Source: an uncultured Oscillospiraceae bacterium (GTDB lineage: Bacteria > Bacillota > Clostridia > Oscillospirales > Oscillospiraceae). From it: a stretch of DNA of 36,732 bases. The stretch lies in contig CANQQO010000015.1 in the NCBI GenBank assembly GCA_947625965.1, forward strand, positions 1-36,732, in the 5' to 3' direction. The position numbers and the translations under genes were made by a program. A model generated the notes under the pieces. The model had not been told where the DNA came from. It did no database searches and saw nothing but the letters and a program-made list of their open reading frames with translations. Shown piece by piece: positions 7,585 through 14,937 of the stretch (positions within the stretch are counted from its first letter, which is position 1; each line of letters starts with the position of its first letter).

Positions 7585-7946
7585 TGTTTTTTCTCACATC
7601 CGCCAATGTCGATGCGGCATACGCCGCGCTTTTGGCCGAGACTGTCGCCAAGCAGCCCCTGATCTTGGGCGTCTACGGCATGACCATGCTGGTGCAATTT
7701 CTGCTGTCCACCAGAAAGAACCGTTCCCTGGGCTGGATCCTGCCGGCGCTGAGCGTGGTCATGTCTATCCTCAACGGCTGGCCCTCCGCGCTCCCGCCGG
7801 AGAGCGCCGGATTTTTGTGGCAGTTGCTTCAAAATCTGCTGCTGTACAATGTTCCGACGATCCCCCTGGTCGCGCTTTATTTCGCCTGCCGCTGGCTGAT
7901 CCAGAAGAAGAATACCGTTGAGAAAATGAATATCCAAGATCTGTAA
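7584..7946 (+). CDS. Small three-segment membrane protein with IQDL tail (A)
   Basis: A 120-residue protein I cannot assign to a named family. It has about three hydrophobic segments (near residues 25-45, 50-68 and 84-108), then a basic stretch (QKKNTVEK) and the C-terminal tail MNIQDL. Its ATG overlaps the DUF2089 stop by one base. The next gene has the same arrangement, three hydrophobic segments, basic residues and a tail DIQDLN. The DNA encoding the tails matches at 13 of 14 bases (7931-7944 against 8233-8246). The tail would lie in the cytoplasm if the positive-inside rule holds, possibly as a docking peptide for the DUF2089 protein. Confidence 0.75.
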   Translation: MFFLTSANVDAAYAALLAETVAKQPLILGVYGMTMLVQFLLSTRKNRSLGWILPALSVVMSILNGWPSALPPESAGFLWQLLQNLLLYNVPTIPLVALYFACRWLIQKKNTVEKMNIQDL

Positions 7947-7967
7947 GGAAGATAGGGAGGGCGCAAA

Positions 7968-8252
7968 ATGCTGAGATTTTTGCCTGTTATCGAGTGGGTG
8001 CCGGCGCTGCTGATCATTCCCCAATGGTTTTGGTCCGGGAAGAAGGAGTGGTGGAAGGGTCTGATCCTGCCGGGGATCACCTTCTTACTCGCCTGCCAGC
8101 TCGTGTACATTACCCCGCTGCGGGTCCTGCTCCAGGAATGGGCCTACGCAAACATTCCCACCCTGGCATACCTGGTCGTTTACGGCCTTCGCCGTTTCCT
8201 GCTCTGGCGGAAAAAGGGCGGGAAAAAGCGCGATATTCAAGATCTGAACTGA
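7968..8252 (+). CDS. Small three-segment membrane protein with IQDL tail (B)
   Basis: A 94-residue protein without a recognised family. It is rich in Trp and hydrophobic residues: segments near 5-22, 30-50 and 62-80, then a strongly basic stretch (RKKGGKKR) and the tail DIQDLN. AGGGAGG lies about 7 bases before the ATG, and 21 bases separate it from the preceding gene, so it is the third gene of the DUF2089 operon. Similarity to the preceding protein is limited to general layout and the tail; they may be distant paralogues or may simply share a binding motif. Downstream is the first copy of the structured repeat. Confidence 0.72.
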   Translation: MLRFLPVIEWVPALLIIPQWFWSGKKEWWKGLILPGITFLLACQLVYITPLRVLLQEWAYANIPTLAYLVVYGLRRFLLWRKKGGKKRDIQDLN

Positions 8253-8360
8253 CCTTTGGAATAGTGGGCCGGTTTTGGATCGGATATCTCTTTGGAATCG
8301 ATCCGCCCGACGCGGCCGATCCCGGGAGCGCTTCCGGCAGTCCGGGAATGATAAGATGAA

Positions 8361-8613
8361 CGCCGCCCTCGAAAGGAGGGCGGCGTCAGCTTGTCAAATC
8401 GTCTTTCCGAGTTTGCCGTCCGTAGACGGCAAATCGATTTTATTGATTTTTTGCAGGGCGTGTACCTGGCAAAAAATATCTTTCAGGCGGCAGTCGTGCG
8501 AGGCGGGGAAAAAGTCCCCGGCGAGTGCGCGGTTCAGCCTGCGATCCCCTCCAAATGGGAGCCCAGCGAAGCGGGTCCCATTTGGAAGGCCGCCCTCCTT
8601 TCGAGGGCGGCCT
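8361..8613 (+). repeat. Structured intergenic repeat, copy 1
   Basis: The gap 8253-8664 is filled mainly by this element. A core (about 8391-8587) is shared with 14970-15166 in the same orientation. Its hairpins are TTGCCGTC/GACGGCAA (8413-8420, 8425-8432); a near-palindrome around GGCGTGTACC; a variable stem GGGGA/TCCCC (8505-8509, 8515-8519); and CCAAATGGGA/TCCCATTTGG (8551-8560, 8576-8585). The core is bracketed by two hairpins (8361-8385 and 8587-8613) whose inner 23 bases (8362-8384, 8589-8611) are exact reverse complements of each other. No convincing coding sequence lies in it; reading frames across it are repeat translation. It lies between the DUF2089 operon and the spoIIIA operon. 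Confidence 0.85.
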
Positions 8614-8616
8614 GAT

Positions 8617-8645
8617 TCATACCGGGGGACAAGTCCGCATAGGCT
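8617..8645 (+). promoter_or_regulatory. Candidate sigma-E promoter of spoIIIA
   Basis: TCATACC (8617-8623), a 14-base spacer and CATAGGCT (8638-8645) match the sigma-E pattern KMATATT-14-CATACAMT at 5 of 7 and 6 of 8 positions. The spoIIIA operon is a known sigma-E target in Bacillus. It begins just outside the right hairpin of the repeat and no sigma-A promoter is evident. Confidence 0.45.
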
Positions 8646-8664
8646 GTCTCCGGGAGTGATGCAA

Positions 8665-9516
8665 ATGAGGTGCGCTTGGCAAGCCTACTTAAATCTGCTG
8701 CCGCCCAGGCTGAGGCAGAGGGTGGACGACTGGGGAAGGGAGGACCTGCAGGAGCTGAGGCTTCGGGTCGGACGGCCGCCGGAGCTGGTTTTGGGCCGGG
8801 GGTCCCGGTTTTTAACGGAAAACGCCCAGCCGGAGGACTTGCGCTATGTGGTCAACGCCGCCAGCCGGTATTCCCCCTGGTCCTCCGCCACCGCCGCCCA
8901 GGGCTATCTCACCGCCCCCGGCGGCCATCGGGTGGGGCTCTGCGGCGAGGCCGCGATGCGGGAGGATGGGTCCCCCGCGGGGTTCCGGGAGGTGGACGCG
9001 CTGTGCCTCCGGGTGGCGAGGGACTTCCCCGGCATCGCGGAAAAGGCTGGGACCCTGTCCGGCTCGGTGCTGATCCTAGGCAGGCCCGGCAGCGGGAAGA
9101 CCACCCTTCTGCGGGATCTGATCCGGCAGCGGTCCGACCGGGGCGAGGGCAGCGTGGCGGTCCTGGACCAGCGGGGTGAGCTCTTTCCCCGGTGGGAGGG
9201 GGCGGACTGCTTCCCTCCGGGGAGGCGGACCGACGTGCTCACCGGCTTTGACAAGGCCCGTGGGCTGGATATTCTGCTCAGGACCATGGGGCCGAGGTGT
9301 GTCGCCCTGGACGAGATCACCGCCGAGAGCGACTGCCAGGCCCTGCTTCGGACCGGATGGTGCGGCGTCACGCTCCTGGCCACCGCCCACGCGAAAAGCC
9401 GGGAGGACCTGTGGAAGCGGAGCGTGTACAGGCCCCTGGCGGAGAGCGGGCTATTTGACGTTTGCTTGATTTTACAGCCGGACAAGTCCTGGCGCGCGGA
9501 AAGGATGGCACAATGA
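8665..9516 (+). CDS. spoIIIAA: Stage III sporulation protein AA (ATPase)
   Basis: A 283-residue secretion-type ATPase that is thought to power the mother-cell side of the SpoIIIA-SpoIIQ channel during forespore engulfment. Walker A GRPGSGKTT is at residues 139-147, with VLDQRGEL and the Walker B region CVALDEITAESD downstream. ATG 8665 is chosen because GGGAG lies about 9 bases upstream; ATG 8659 is also in frame. The frame stays open far upstream to 8275, but that part is translation of the repeat element and not protein. The stop overlaps the spoIIIAB start (ATGA). First gene of an eight-gene operon. Confidence 0.95.
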   Translation: MRCAWQAYLNLLPPRLRQRVDDWGREDLQELRLRVGRPPELVLGRGSRFLTENAQPEDLRYVVNAASRYSPWSSATAAQGYLTAPGGHRVGLCGEAAMREDGSPAGFREVDALCLRVARDFPGIAEKAGTLSGSVLILGRPGSGKTTLLRDLIRQRSDRGEGSVAVLDQRGELFPRWEGADCFPPGRRTDVLTGFDKARGLDILLRTMGPRCVALDEITAESDCQALLRTGWCGVTLLATAHAKSREDLWKRSVYRPLAESGLFDVCLILQPDKSWRAERMAQ

Positions 9517-10025
9517 ACGTAAAACTGTTGGGAGCCATGCTCATCGTCCTGGCCTGCGGGGGCTTTGGATTCTCCCTGGCGGCGGCCCACCGGCGGGAGG
9601 AGGGGGCCCTGTCCCAGTTGATCCGGGGGCTGGACTTCATGGCCTGCGAACTGCAATACCGTCTTACGCCCCTGCCTGAGCTGTGCCGCCAAACCGCGCG
9701 GGAGATCTCCGGGCCGGTGGGACAGGTCTTTGACGCCCTGGCCCGGGAACTGGCGAGCCAGAACCAGCCGGAGCCGGGGAAGTGCATGGCCACCGCCGTG
9801 GCCGCCGTCAAGGGACTTCCGGAGCGGAGCGGGAGGCTCCTGCTGGATCTGGGCAGGGGCTTGGGCCGGTTCGACCTGGATGGCCAGCTCAAGGGGCTGG
9901 ACGCCGTGCGCCAGAGCTGCCGCCAGGCTCTGGAGGAGCTGGGGCGGAACCGGGAGGGCCGTCTGCGGAGCTACCAGACCCTTGGGCTCTGCGCCGGGGC
10001 GGCGCTGGCCATTTTGTTTCTGTGA
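9513..10025 (+). CDS. spoIIIAB: Stage III sporulation protein AB
   Basis: A 170-residue protein with an N-terminal membrane segment (residues 2-20), a long helical domain and a second hydrophobic segment at the C-terminus (CAGAALAILFL). This layout matches SpoIIIAB, related to type II secretion GspF-like proteins. Family features include the FMACELQYRLTPLPELC stretch. The ATG overlaps the spoIIIAA stop by four bases. It is likely a channel platform component in the mother-cell membrane. Length agrees with Bacillus SpoIIIAB (about 171). Confidence 0.94.
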   Translation: MNVKLLGAMLIVLACGGFGFSLAAAHRREEGALSQLIRGLDFMACELQYRLTPLPELCRQTAREISGPVGQVFDALARELASQNQPEPGKCMATAVAAVKGLPERSGRLLLDLGRGLGRFDLDGQLKGLDAVRQSCRQALEELGRNREGRLRSYQTLGLCAGAALAILFL

Positions 10026-10028
10026 GCC

Positions 10029-10223
10029 ATGGACATCGATCTGATCTTCAAGATCGCCGCCATCGGCATCATCGTCTCCATCCTCAATCAAGTCCTGTCC
10101 CGGTCCGGGCGGGAGGAGCAGGCCACCATGACCACCCTGGCGGGGCTGGTGGTGGTGCTGATGATGCTGACCCAAAAGATCGCCGAGCTGTTCGAGCTGG
10201 TAAAGGAGCTGTTCCAGTTTTGA
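10029..10223 (+). CDS. spoIIIAC: Stage III sporulation protein AC
   Basis: A 64-residue membrane protein with two hydrophobic segments joined by a polar SRSGREEQ turn, the normal size and shape of SpoIIIAC. It starts three bases after spoIIIAB and overlaps the start of spoIIIAD. It is thought to form part of the membrane platform of the SpoIIIA channel. Confidence 0.95.
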   Translation: MDIDLIFKIAAIGIIVSILNQVLSRSGREEQATMTTLAGLVVVLMMLTQKIAELFELVKELFQF

Positions 10224-10618
10224 CGGACCTGTTTTGGAAGGGGGCCGCGGGGGCCCTGATCGCGGCGGTGCTGGGGCTGACCCTGGCCAAGCAGGGCAAG
10301 GACGTGGCGCTGCTGCTCACCGTCCTGGCCGGGTGCATGGTCCTCACCGCCGCCATGACCTACTTATCGCCGGTCATCGACTTCTTCCGGCGCTTGCAGA
10401 TCTCCGCCCGGTTGGACAGCGGTCTGCTGCTGATCCTGCTAAAGGCCGTGGGGATCAGCCTGGTGGCCCAATTGGCGGGGCTCATCTGCGCCGACGCGGG
10501 AAACGCCGCCCTGGGAAAGGCGCTGCAAATTTTGGCCGCCGCGGCGGTGCTGTGGGTCAGTCTGCCGCTTCTGGAGGAGCTTTTGACCCTCATCGAGACC
10601 ATTCTGGGGGAAGTATGA
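10220..10618 (+). CDS. spoIIIAD: Stage III sporulation protein AD
   Basis: A 132-residue protein with about four hydrophobic segments, matching SpoIIIAD. The best start is TTG 10220, which overlaps the spoIIIAC stop; AAAGGAG lies 11 bases upstream and the product then has the usual family length. The long upstream extension of this frame is antisense-like translation of spoIIIAB/AC and should be ignored. The stop overlaps the spoIIIAE start (ATGA). Probable membrane platform component with SpoIIIAC. Confidence 0.92.
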   Translation: MTDLFWKGAAGALIAAVLGLTLAKQGKDVALLLTVLAGCMVLTAAMTYLSPVIDFFRRLQISARLDSGLLLILLKAVGISLVAQLAGLICADAGNAALGKALQILAAAAVLWVSLPLLEELLTLIETILGEV

Positions 10619-11655
10619 GAGTTTTTCTGGTGTTGGTTTTGACGGTGAGCCTCGTCGCCATGCCGGCCCACGCCCTGGACTTCACCGCGCCAACAGCGCC
10701 GGGGGAGGCCCAGGAGCTGCTCCCGGAGTCGCCGGAGACCTTCGGCCAGGGGCTTTTGGAGGTGCTGAGGGCCGTGGCGCCCCAGATCCAGCCGGCGGTG
10801 GCGGAGGCGGCGGGAGTCTGCCTGGCGCTGATGGCTGCGGCGATGCTCACCGCGTTGGTGGAGTCCCTGCCCGGATCTCCCAAGGAGGCGGTGGCGCTGG
10901 CGGGGGCCGTGGCCGCGGGGGGACTGCTGCTGCGGCCCTCGGGGGCCCTGATCCGGCTTGGGAGCCAGACGGTGACGGAGCTCAGCGAGTACGGGAAGCT
11001 CCTTCTGCCCGTTATGACCGCCGCCCTGGCGGCGGAGGGGGGCGGCACGACCTCCGCCGCGCTGTACACCGGAACGGCGGTCTTTGACGCGGTGCTGGGC
11101 GCGGTGGTGGCGAAGCTGACGGTGCCCATGCTCTACCTCTTTCTGTGCCTGGCGGCGGCCAACAGCGCGATCGGGGAGGATGTGCTGAAAAAGCTCCGGG
11201 ATCTCCTCAAATGGATGATGACCTGGAGCCTGAAGCTGGTCCTCTACACCTTTACCGGCTACATGGGCATCACTAAGGTCATCAGCGGCACGGCGGACGC
11301 GGCGGCGGTGAAGGCGGCAAAGCTGACCATCTCCGGGGTGGTGCCGGTGGTGGGCGGGCTGCTCTCCGACGCCTCGGAGACGATCCTGGTCAGCGCCGGG
11401 GTAATGAAGAGCGCCGCCGGGATCTACGGGCTACTGGCGATCTTGGCCATTTGCCTGGGGCCCTTTGTGCGGATCGGGGTCCAATATCTGATGCTCAAGC
11501 TGACGGCGGCGGCCTGCGCCGTCTTCGGGACCAAGTCCTTTTCCGGGCTGGTGCAGGACTTTTCCGCCGGGATGGGGATGCTGCTGGCTATGACCGGAAC
11601 CATGTGCCTGCTGCTGCTGATCAGCACCGTCTGCTTTATGAAGGGAGTGGGATGA
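10615..11655 (+). CDS. spoIIIAE: Stage III sporulation protein AE
   Basis: A 346-residue polytopic membrane protein with an N-terminal signal-like segment (residues 1-21, ending PAHALDF). It has six or more hydrophobic segments. The family stretches SEYGKLLLPVMTAALAAEGG, LKLVLYTFTGYMGITKVISG and SGVVPVVGGLLSDASETIL are clear. It is somewhat shorter than Bacillus SpoIIIAE, mainly in the N-terminal part. It overlaps genes on both sides by four bases. Role: part of the channel base in the outer forespore membrane made by the mother cell. Confidence 0.95.
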   Translation: MRVFLVLVLTVSLVAMPAHALDFTAPTAPGEAQELLPESPETFGQGLLEVLRAVAPQIQPAVAEAAGVCLALMAAAMLTALVESLPGSPKEAVALAGAVAAGGLLLRPSGALIRLGSQTVTELSEYGKLLLPVMTAALAAEGGGTTSAALYTGTAVFDAVLGAVVAKLTVPMLYLFLCLAAANSAIGEDVLKKLRDLLKWMMTWSLKLVLYTFTGYMGITKVISGTADAAAVKAAKLTISGVVPVVGGLLSDASETILVSAGVMKSAAGIYGLLAILAICLGPFVRIGVQYLMLKLTAAACAVFGTKSFSGLVQDFSAGMGMLLAMTGTMCLLLLISTVCFMKGVG

Positions 11656-12131
11656 TGGAGGAAATTGGACAGTATCTCCTGAGGATCACCGCCGCCGCCA
11701 TCCTCTGCGCCATGATCCGGAGCCTCCTGGGAAAGGAAGGGACCGTAGCCGCCATGGGGAAGCTGCTCTGCGGGCTCTTTTTGGCGATTACGGTGCTGAC
11801 GCCCTGGGCGGGGCTGGGGACGGTGACCTTCTCCGCGCTGACCGGGGATGTGTCCATGGACGCGGAGGAGGCCGTGGCCGTGGGAGAAAACGCCGCCCGG
11901 GAGGCCCTCCGGGCCAGCATAAAAGAGGGAGCCGAAGCATATATCTTGGACAAAGCCGCTTCCCTGGGGGCGGAGCTGACTGTGGAGGTGACGCTGACAT
12001 TGGATACTCCGCCGGCGCCCGGAGGGGCGCGCCTGGAAGGTAAGGTCTCCCCCTACGCCAGGACGCAGCTTGCGGAGCTGATGACAAAGGAACTGGGGAT
12101 CCCAAAGGAGGCGCAGCAATGGCTGACCTGA
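11652..12131 (+). CDS. spoIIIAF: Stage III sporulation protein AF
   Basis: A 159-residue protein with two N-terminal membrane segments (about residues 8-28 and 35-55) and a soluble C-terminal domain that in the family is a ring-building-motif fold. GGGAG precedes the ATG, which overlaps the spoIIIAE stop; ATG 11655 is an alternative. The 3' end overlaps spoIIIAG by 13 bases. Confidence 0.93.
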   Translation: MMEEIGQYLLRITAAAILCAMIRSLLGKEGTVAAMGKLLCGLFLAITVLTPWAGLGTVTFSALTGDVSMDAEEAVAVGENAAREALRASIKEGAEAYILDKAASLGAELTVEVTLTLDTPPAPGGARLEGKVSPYARTQLAELMTKELGIPKEAQQWLT

Positions 12132-12610
12132 CACAAAAGGCAATGGCCTTTCTGGGAAAATACAAATTTGTGATCCTGATCCTGGCCCTGGGGCTGGTCC
12201 TCATGGCCCTGCCCGGCAAAAAAGAGGAAACGCCGGCCCCCGATCCGCCGGAAACCGGGGAGCTGACCGTGGCCCAGGAGCTTTCCGCCCTTCTCAGCCA
12301 GATCCAGGGGGCGGGGAAGGTGGAGGTGATGCTCACCCTGGCGTCCGGGGAGGAGACTCTCTACCAGTCTGACGAAAGCCTCACGTCCAATGCCGGCGCC
12401 ACCTCCCAGGACCGGGACACGGTGACGGTGACCGACGCCCAGAGGGCCCAGACCGGCCTGGTCCGGCAGGTCAATCCCCCCGTCTACCGGGGGGCGGTGG
12501 TGGCCTGCCAGGGCGCCGACGACCCAAAGATCCGGCTTGCCATCGTGGAGGCGGTCTCCAAGGCCACCGGCCTGGGGGCGGACCGGATCTCCGTACTGAA
12601 AATGAAATGA
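12119..12610 (+). CDS. spoIIIAG: Stage III sporulation protein AG
   Basis: A 163-residue single-pass protein: membrane segment at about 14-33, a Pro-rich linker, then a ring-building-motif domain with the family pattern GAGKVEVMLTLASGEETLY, RQVNPPVYRGAVVACQGAD and ATGLGADRISVLKMK. SpoIIIAG forms a large ring in the intermembrane space. It is shorter than Bacillus SpoIIIAG (about 229), chiefly by a smaller linker. It overlaps spoIIIAF by 13 bases. Confidence 0.95.
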   Translation: MADLTQKAMAFLGKYKFVILILALGLVLMALPGKKEETPAPDPPETGELTVAQELSALLSQIQGAGKVEVMLTLASGEETLYQSDESLTSNAGATSQDRDTVTVTDAQRAQTGLVRQVNPPVYRGAVVACQGADDPKIRLAIVEAVSKATGLGADRISVLKMK

Positions 12611-12624
12611 TTGGAGGCATTTGT

Positions 12625-13176
12625 ATGAAAACTTGGAAGAAGAATTTCATCGCGGCGGCGGTGCTGGTGACGGTATGCGCCGGCATCTACCTGAACTGGC
12701 GCTACTCCAGCGAGGAGACCGTGGCCGACCTGACGGACACCTTAGACGCCGGGAAGCTCCTGTCCTCGGACACCCTGGTCATGAGCGGCCAGGAGGAGAA
12801 CGGCTCCCTGACCCAGACCACCACCCAGGCGGACTACTTCGCGGCGGTGCGGCTGTCCCGCCAGCAGGCCAGGGACAGCGCCGTGAGCCTGCTCCAGGAG
12901 GCCATGGCCTACGACGAGAATGGCAAGGACTCCCCGGCGGGAACCCAGTTGGAGGACATCGTCCAGACTGCCCTGAGCGAGGCCCAGATCGAGAGCCTGG
13001 TCATCGCCAAGGGCTATGCCGACTGCGTGGCCTACATCACAGACGAGGGGATCACCGTGGCTGTGGCCGCCCCGGAGGGGGGCCTGCAAAAGACCGACGT
13101 GGCCGTGATCACCGACATTGTGCTGAATCAGTCCAGCTTTACCACGGAGGATATCTGGGTCGTGGAGGTCCTCTGA
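12625..13176 (+). CDS. spoIIIAH: Stage III sporulation protein AH
   Basis: A 183-residue single-pass protein. The basic N-terminus MKTWKKN is followed by a membrane segment (about 8-28), an acidic linker and a ring-building-motif domain. SpoIIIAH binds SpoIIQ from the forespore across the intermembrane space. ATG 12625 is chosen because GGAGG lies 7 bases upstream; ATG 12607 overlaps spoIIIAG but has no ribosome-binding site. spoIIQ is not in this window. Last gene of the operon, followed at once by a terminator. Confidence 0.95.
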   Translation: MKTWKKNFIAAAVLVTVCAGIYLNWRYSSEETVADLTDTLDAGKLLSSDTLVMSGQEENGSLTQTTTQADYFAAVRLSRQQARDSAVSLLQEAMAYDENGKDSPAGTQLEDIVQTALSEAQIESLVIAKGYADCVAYITDEGITVAVAAPEGGLQKTDVAVITDIVLNQSSFTTEDIWVVEVL

Positions 13177-13180
13177 CCTC

Positions 13181-13216
13181 CGTTCCCCCGGCGAACGCGC
13201 CGGGGGAACGCTTTTT
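13181..13216 (+). terminator. Terminator of the spoIIIA operon
   Basis: Perfect 13-bp GC-rich stem (13181-13193 with 13198-13210), tetraloop AACG, then CTTTTT. Confidence 0.93.
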
Positions 13217-13232
13217 GCGGAGAATTCGGATA

Positions 13233-13261
13233 TTGCATTTTGTCGAAGCTTGTGGTAAAAT
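13233..13261 (+). promoter_or_regulatory. Promoter of the transglutaminase-like gene
   Basis: -35 TTGCAT (13233-13238), a 17-base spacer and -10 TAAAAT (13256-13261). Predicted start near 13268-13269, only two or three bases before ATG 13271. Confidence 0.65.
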
Positions 13262-13270
13262 GTCGTTGAT

Positions 13271-14932
13271 ATGAAGATTTTGGGGGTTGATACCGTTTTG
13301 GAATCGGAAAAAGAAACCACAGCCCCAGTCCATTGGCCGGAACGGGTCCGCTCCGCTTTTGCCGGTCAGGTCGGAGGGAAAGTGATCAGCCTTTCCCTGG
13401 CGGGAATTTTGCTGGCGGGAAGCTGGGTCGGCTATGCCTGGCATGATTTCACCGTTCCCAAATTTCAAAATGTGACCATCGAGCTGGGCCAGACGGAGCT
13501 GAACGCCCGTCAATTCCTCACAGCCTACGGCCAGGCCGGGCAGGCCCAATTCGTCACCGATCTGAACACCATCGACTTTTCCAAGGTGGGAGAGCAGGAG
13601 ATCACCCTGCGGCAGGGCTGGAAAGAGGAGACGGTCAAGCTCATTATTCAGGACACCGTCGCGCCCACCGCCCAGTTCCAGGATGTGGTGATCTCCGTTG
13701 ACGACACCGTGGAGCCGGAGGACTTCGTCGTGGAGGCCTTCGACCTGTCCGGGACAGAGGTCTCCCTGGCGGAGACCTACGCCGCCCCAAGGACCTACGA
13801 GGACCGGACCGTGGAGGTGGTGGTCTCCGATCCCTTTGGGAATGAGATCACCGGGGAGTGTACCATCTCCTATATCTGGCTGCGGGACGCGGTGACCCTG
13901 GAATATGGCCAGGAGCTGACCAAGGCGGACCTGCTGCTGGATCCGCAGAAGGACGCCAGGCTCCTGTCTCAGGCGGCCATCAACGCCATCAACCGGTCTC
14001 CCGTTGGGGTGTACACCCTGACCGGGGTATCCGGCGGGGAGACCCTGAGCTGTACCGTCACCGTCCAGGATACCCAGAGTCCGGTGCTGACCCTGCGGGA
14101 AGTGACCATTTACCCCGGGGACACAGTGACCTTGGAGGACTTTGTGGAGGAGGCGTCGGACCCCTCCGGCGTCACCGCCCTGGAGCTCTTGACGGACGTG
14201 GATGTAAACACTCTGGGGAGCCAGACCGTGGCCATCCGGGCCACGGACCCCTACGGGCATGAGACTGTCGCCCAGACCACCCTCTGGGTGACCCAGGACC
14301 CCTACGGACCGGAGTTCTCCGGCTTGACCACCATGGAGATCGCCGTGGGTTCCAGCCCGGACTACGCGGACCATGTCTCCGCCTCCGACAATCTGGACGG
14401 CGGCGTCAGCTTTACCTATGACGCCTCCGGCGTGGATACCTCGCAGATGGGGACCTACTACGTCACCTATACCGCCCGGGACTCCTCCGGCAACCTGACC
14501 ACCGAGCGGCGCCGGGTGGAGGTGAACCACACGGAGGAGGACGTGGCCGCGCTGGTGGCGCAGATGGCCGCCGCCTGCGGCGACGACCCCATCTCCATCA
14601 AGCTCTACGTCCAGGAGCATGTGGACTACAACTCCAACTGGGGCGGCGGCGACCCGGTGTGGTACGGACTGACCCACAACATCGGCAACTGCCTGGTCCA
14701 CGCCCGGGTGCTTCAGGAGGTCATGAAGCTCAAGGGCTACACTACCCAACTCATTTGGGTCACCAATCGCACCCATTACTGGCTCATCGTGGACATGGGC
14801 GGCTACTGGCGGCACATCGACGCCACCCCCGGCCCCGCCCACGGCTGGACCCGTCTGATGACGGACCAGGAGCGCCTGGACGCCCTGAGCGGGCGGGATT
14901 GGGACCACTCCCTTTGGCCCCCCTGCGTATGA
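13271..14932 (+). CDS. Membrane-anchored transglutaminase-like protein with Ig-like repeats
   Basis: A 553-residue protein with a short cytoplasmic N-terminus, a membrane anchor (about residues 36-56), roughly four Ig/cadherin-like beta domains of the bacterial DUF5011 style (about 60-420, each with VTxxDxxxP or DPxGN motifs), and a C-terminal transglutaminase-like domain. The triad is Cys474 (GNCLVHARVL), His502 (RTHYWLIVD) and Asp517 (RHIDATPG). It is probably an extracytoplasmic enzyme acting on cell-surface or spore-envelope protein; no substrate can be read from the sequence. No ribosome-binding site precedes ATG 13271, and the promoter leaves almost no leader. A weaker alternative is TTG 13298 with GGGGG upstream. 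It lies between two terminator-like structures, so it is probably monocistronic. Confidence 0.82.
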   Translation: MKILGVDTVLESEKETTAPVHWPERVRSAFAGQVGGKVISLSLAGILLAGSWVGYAWHDFTVPKFQNVTIELGQTELNARQFLTAYGQAGQAQFVTDLNTIDFSKVGEQEITLRQGWKEETVKLIIQDTVAPTAQFQDVVISVDDTVEPEDFVVEAFDLSGTEVSLAETYAAPRTYEDRTVEVVVSDPFGNEITGECTISYIWLRDAVTLEYGQELTKADLLLDPQKDARLLSQAAINAINRSPVGVYTLTGVSGGETLSCTVTVQDTQSPVLTLREVTIYPGDTVTLEDFVEEASDPSGVTALELLTDVDVNTLGSQTVAIRATDPYGHETVAQTTLWVTQDPYGPEFSGLTTMEIAVGSSPDYADHVSASDNLDGGVSFTYDASGVDTSQMGTYYVTYTARDSSGNLTTERRRVEVNHTEEDVAALVAQMAAACGDDPISIKLYVQEHVDYNSNWGGGDPVWYGLTHNIGNCLVHARVLQEVMKLKGYTTQLIWVTNRTHYWLIVDMGGYWRHIDATPGPAHGWTRLMTDQERLDALSGRDWDHSLWPPCV

Positions 14933-14937
14933 TCGCC

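Noticed and set aside
8391..8587. Repeat as a conventional insertion sequence or MITE with target duplication
   Set aside because: No transposase frame, and the flanking sequences are inverted in one copy and direct in the other, unlike a simple target-site duplication. A MITE-like origin is not excluded.
8275..8664. N-terminal extension of SpoIIIAA by up to 130 residues
   Set aside because: It translates the structured repeat and has no counterpart in SpoIIIAA. A similar peptide is encoded by the other repeat copy near 14991-15193, showing it is repeat-derived.
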